Positions 4,964 through 7,684 of a stretch of DNA of 7,684 bases are shown here, piece after piece. Within the stretch, counting starts at the first letter, position 1; the number at the start of each line of letters is the position of its first letter. Under the pieces are notes generated by a model, which worked only from the letters and a program-made list of their open reading frames with translations, did not search any database and was not told the DNA's origin. The stretch is from Betaproteobacteria bacterium (GTDB taxonomy: Bacteria; Pseudomonadota; Gammaproteobacteria; Burkholderiales; Burkholderiaceae_E): contig VGHV01000110.1 in NCBI GenBank assembly GCA_016868095.1, positions 1-7,684 on the forward strand. Direction: 5' to 3'. The translations under genes were made by a program, and so were the position numbers.

Positions 4964-7669
4964 ATGTCTGCATTGCCTCAGCAACCAACGAACAGTCGCA
5001 GCGACGATCACGATCCGATCGAAACACAAGAATGGCTCGATGCCCTTGAATCGGTTTTAAGAACCGAGGGAGCCGAGCGCGCGCACTATTTGCTCGAGCG
5101 AATGATTGAGTTGGCCAGGCGTTCCGGGGGCTACATTCCGTTCTCACCCAACACGGCCTATATCAATACGATTCCGCCTCAGCTTGAAATCGCATCGCCA
5201 GGCAATGCCGAGTTTGAAGAGCGGATTCGCTCATACATCCGGTGGAATGCGATGGCCATGGTGGTTCGGGCCAACAGCCACAATCCGGCCGATGGTGGCG
5301 ACTTGGGCGGGCATATTGCGACCTTTGCCTCGCTGGCGACCATGATCGGTGCGGGAATGAATCACTTCTGGCATGCAGAGACGCCAGACCACGGTGGAGA
5401 TTTAGTCTATTTTCAGGGACACGCCGCACCCGGCGTCTATGGGCGTGCTTTCCTGGAAGGACGACTCTCCGAGGATCAACTCAATGGCTTTCGTCAAGAG
5501 GTTGATGGCAAAGGGCTATCGTCGTATCCGCATCCCAAGTTGATGCCAAGCTTTTGGCAGTTCCCGACTGTTTCGATGGGTCTGGGCCCACTCACAGCCA
5601 TTTATCAAGCGCGCTTTTTAAAGTACCTCCATGCCCGTGGGATCGCCGACACGTCGAAGCGCAAAGTGTGGGTGTTTTGTGGCGACGGCGAGATGGACGA
5701 ACCCGAATCACTCGGTGCCATTGGCCTGGCGGCAAGAGAGCGTCTCGACAATCTTATTTTTGTCGTGAACTGTAATCTTCAGCGACTTGACGGACCTGTT
5801 CGCGGCAATGGCAAGATTATTCAAGAGCTCGAAGGTGATTTTCGCGGTGCCGGTTGGAACGTTATCAAATTAATTTGGGGCTCTTATTGGGACGCGCTGC
5901 TTGCTGTTGATCGCGAGGGGATTTTGCAGCGCGTGATGGAAGAGACGGTCGACGGCGAGTACCAGGCGTTTAAAGCAAATGATGGCGCGTTCGTTCGAAA
6001 GCACTTTTTTGGCAAGCATCCCCGTTTGCTCGAGATGGTGGCCAAGATGACCGATGACGACATATGGCGTCTGAATCGGGGCGGGCATGATCCCCACAAG
6101 GTATATTCCGCCTTTTATAGCGCTATCAATCATAAGCATCAACCCACCGTTATTCTTGCCAAAACAGTGAAGGGCTATGGTATGGGTCGTGCTGGCGAGG
6201 CGAAAAATCCAACCCACCAGCTCAAAAAACTCGATAAACAGACGATTCTCGAGTTTCGAAACCGCTTTAATATTCCAATCGAAGACGATCAGGTTGAATC
6301 GCTGCCGTTTTACAGACCACCTGCAGATGCACCCGAAATGGCATACATGCATGAGCGCCGCAAGGCCCTTGGTGGCTACTTACCCGCTCGTCGTACGCAA
6401 GCCGATGAAAGGCTAGCAGTACCTGCACTCGATGCGCTTAAACCAGTACTCGAACCCACGACTGAAGGAAGGGAGATCTCGACCACTCAGGCCTTTGTTC
6501 GTATTCTCACGAGCCTGCTGCGAGACAAACACATAGGCAATCGAATCGTGCCGATTGTGCCCGATGAGGCACGTACCTTCGGGATGGAGGGCATGTTTAG
6601 GCAGTTGGGCATTTATGCACCCTTTGGTCAGAAATACACGCCGGTTGATAAGGACCAGGTGATGTATTACCGCGAGGATGCAGCCGGGCAAATCCTTGAG
6701 GAAGGCATTAATGAAGCAGGGGCGATGAGTTCGTGGATCGCTGCGGCCACTTCTTACTCGACAAATAATCGGGTCATGATTCCGTTTTATATTTATTACT
6801 CGATGTTTGGTTTCCAGCGCATCGGTGATTTGGCCTGGGCGGCTGGCGACATGCAGGCTCGGGGGTTTTTGCTCGGTGCGACAGCTGGGCGAACAACACT
6901 CAATGGAGAAGGATTACAGCACGAGGACGGGCACAGTCATCTTTTGTCGAGCACGATTCCCAATTGCGTTTCTTACGATCCAAGTTTTGCACACGAGGTT
7001 GCCGTCATCATCCATGACGGCTTAAGGCGGATGGTCGGCAATCAGGAAAATGTGTTTTATTACATCACGCTGATGAATGAAAATTATGCCCATCCCGGCC
7101 TTCGAGATGAGGACAAGGAAGGCATTATCAAAGGCATGTATTTGCTGCAAAGGGCCCCTGAGTCAACACTTAAGGTTCAATTGATGGGCTCAGGCACCAT
7201 CCTTCGCGAGGCTATCGCTGCAGCACAGATGCTCGCAGACGACTGGCAGGTCGCTGCTGATGTGTGGAGCGCAACAAGCTTTACCGAGTTGCGCAGACAG
7301 GCCCTGGCTTGTGAGCGTTTTAACTTATTACATCCTGAAGCCGCCCCAAAAACAGCCTATGTCACTGAAATGCTTGCCTCGCGCAAAGGTTCGATCGTTG
7401 CAACAACCGACTACATGAAATCCTTTGCCGATCAAATCCGTGCTTTCATACCTAAGGGTCGTGATTACAGCGTTCTGGGGACCGATGGTTTCGGTCGCTC
7501 GGATTTCCGCTATAAGTTGCGCGAACATTTTGAGGTCGATCGTCGTTTTGTCGTCTTGGCAGCACTAAAGCATTTGGTTAACGAAGGACAACTCAAAGCC
7601 TCGGTATTAAGTGAGGCTATCGCTCGTTATAAGATCAATCCCGAAAAAATTGATCCTGCCTACGCATAA
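4964..7669 (+). CDS. aceE: Pyruvate dehydrogenase E1 component, homodimeric type, 901 aa
   Basis: AceE performs the thiamine diphosphate-dependent decarboxylation of pyruvate and reductive acetylation of the lipoyl groups of E2 in the cytoplasmic pyruvate dehydrogenase complex, feeding acetyl-CoA to the TCA cycle. The N-terminus DPIETQEWLDALESVLR matches the E2-binding start of the family. The cofactor motif starts at GDGEMDEPES (240-249) and ends at NCNLQRLDGP (269-278); Asp241, Asn271 and Gln273 correspond to the E. coli metal-binding Asp230, Asn260 and Gln262. His418 in NPTHQLKK corresponds to His407. EGINE (580-584) probably carries the conserved catalytic Glu, and GLQHEDGHSH is at 650-659. 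Length is close to the 887 aa of E. coli AceE, and no key residue is missing. Upstream in-frame starts at 4916 and 4949 are rejected because they overlap the promoter or lack a ribosome site. No terminator is visible in the last 15 bases, so aceF may follow. Confidence 0.98.
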   Translation: MSALPQQPTNSRSDDHDPIETQEWLDALESVLRTEGAERAHYLLERMIELARRSGGYIPFSPNTAYINTIPPQLEIASPGNAEFEERIRSYIRWNAMAMVVRANSHNPADGGDLGGHIATFASLATMIGAGMNHFWHAETPDHGGDLVYFQGHAAPGVYGRAFLEGRLSEDQLNGFRQEVDGKGLSSYPHPKLMPSFWQFPTVSMGLGPLTAIYQARFLKYLHARGIADTSKRKVWVFCGDGEMDEPESLGAIGLAARERLDNLIFVVNCNLQRLDGPVRGNGKIIQELEGDFRGAGWNVIKLIWGSYWDALLAVDREGILQRVMEETVDGEYQAFKANDGAFVRKHFFGKHPRLLEMVAKMTDDDIWRLNRGGHDPHKVYSAFYSAINHKHQPTVILAKTVKGYGMGRAGEAKNPTHQLKKLDKQTILEFRNRFNIPIEDDQVESLPFYRPPADAPEMAYMHERRKALGGYLPARRTQADERLAVPALDALKPVLEPTTEGREISTTQAFVRILTSLLRDKHIGNRIVPIVPDEARTFGMEGMFRQLGIYAPFGQKYTPVDKDQVMYYREDAAGQILEEGINEAGAMSSWIAAATSYSTNNRVMIPFYIYYSMFGFQRIGDLAWAAGDMQARGFLLGATAGRTTLNGEGLQHEDGHSHLLSSTIPNCVSYDPSFAHEVAVIIHDGLRRMVGNQENVFYYITLMNENYAHPGLRDEDKEGIIKGMYLLQRAPESTLKVQLMGSGTILREAIAAAQMLADDWQVAADVWSATSFTELRRQALACERFNLLHPEAAPKTAYVTEMLASRKGSIVATTDYMKSFADQIRAFIPKGRDYSVLGTDGFGRSDFRYKLREHFEVDRRFVVLAALKHLVNEGQLKASVLSEAIARYKINPEKIDPAYA

Positions 7670-7684
7670 TTATTCCTAAAGCCC

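Noticed and set aside
5870..6352. A 160-codon minus-strand open frame inside aceE
   Set aside because: It lies entirely antisense to conserved aceE coding sequence, including its cofactor and loop regions, and has no family features.

Overview
The window has an ordinary chromosomal layout with intact genes at about 50-55% GC by eye. AceE is of the homodimeric E1 type and matches the Escherichia coli protein closely at its active-site motifs. Together with the ArnC/ArnT-like pair and a CCA-encoding tRNA-Arg, this suggests a proteobacterium. A betaproteobacterium (Burkholderiales-like) is my best guess, but that is inference and not proven by anything in the window.

Layout. Everything from 51 to 4817 is on the minus strand, so it reads right to left. 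A family 2 glycosyltransferase (4029-4817) overlaps an ArnT-like membrane glycosyltransferase (2314-4056). Next comes tRNA-Arg(ACG) at 2128-2204 with its own extended -10 promoter. A 12-helix MFS carrier (877-2058) and a DHRS4-like short-chain dehydrogenase (51-851) follow. The plus strand carries one complete gene, aceE (4964-7669), transcribed divergently from the glycosyltransferase pair. The 146-bp divergent region (4818-4963) holds a good sigma70-type promoter for aceE. Just upstream of it are two spaced palindromic boxes, which are the most interesting regulatory signal in the window.

How the genes work together. The two glycosyltransferases look like a lipid-carrier pathway. The GT2 would charge a polyprenyl phosphate with a sugar, and the ArnT-like enzyme would move that sugar onto an acceptor, probably lipid A or another envelope glycan, on the periplasmic side. 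The sugar cannot be read from the window, because no arnA/B/D-like genes or deacetylase are present. The MFS carrier and the dehydrogenase are spaced like an operon and may import and oxidise or reduce a small organic acid or carbonyl compound. No promoter or terminator is evident between the tRNA and the MFS gene. AceE is the decarboxylating E1 of the pyruvate dehydrogenase complex; its E2 and E3 partners would lie beyond the right edge.

I found no mobile element, CRISPR array, phage gene or broken gene, and no gene-free stretch over 300 bases. I did not find a convincing new biological system. The findings below are regulatory and contextual points worth checking.
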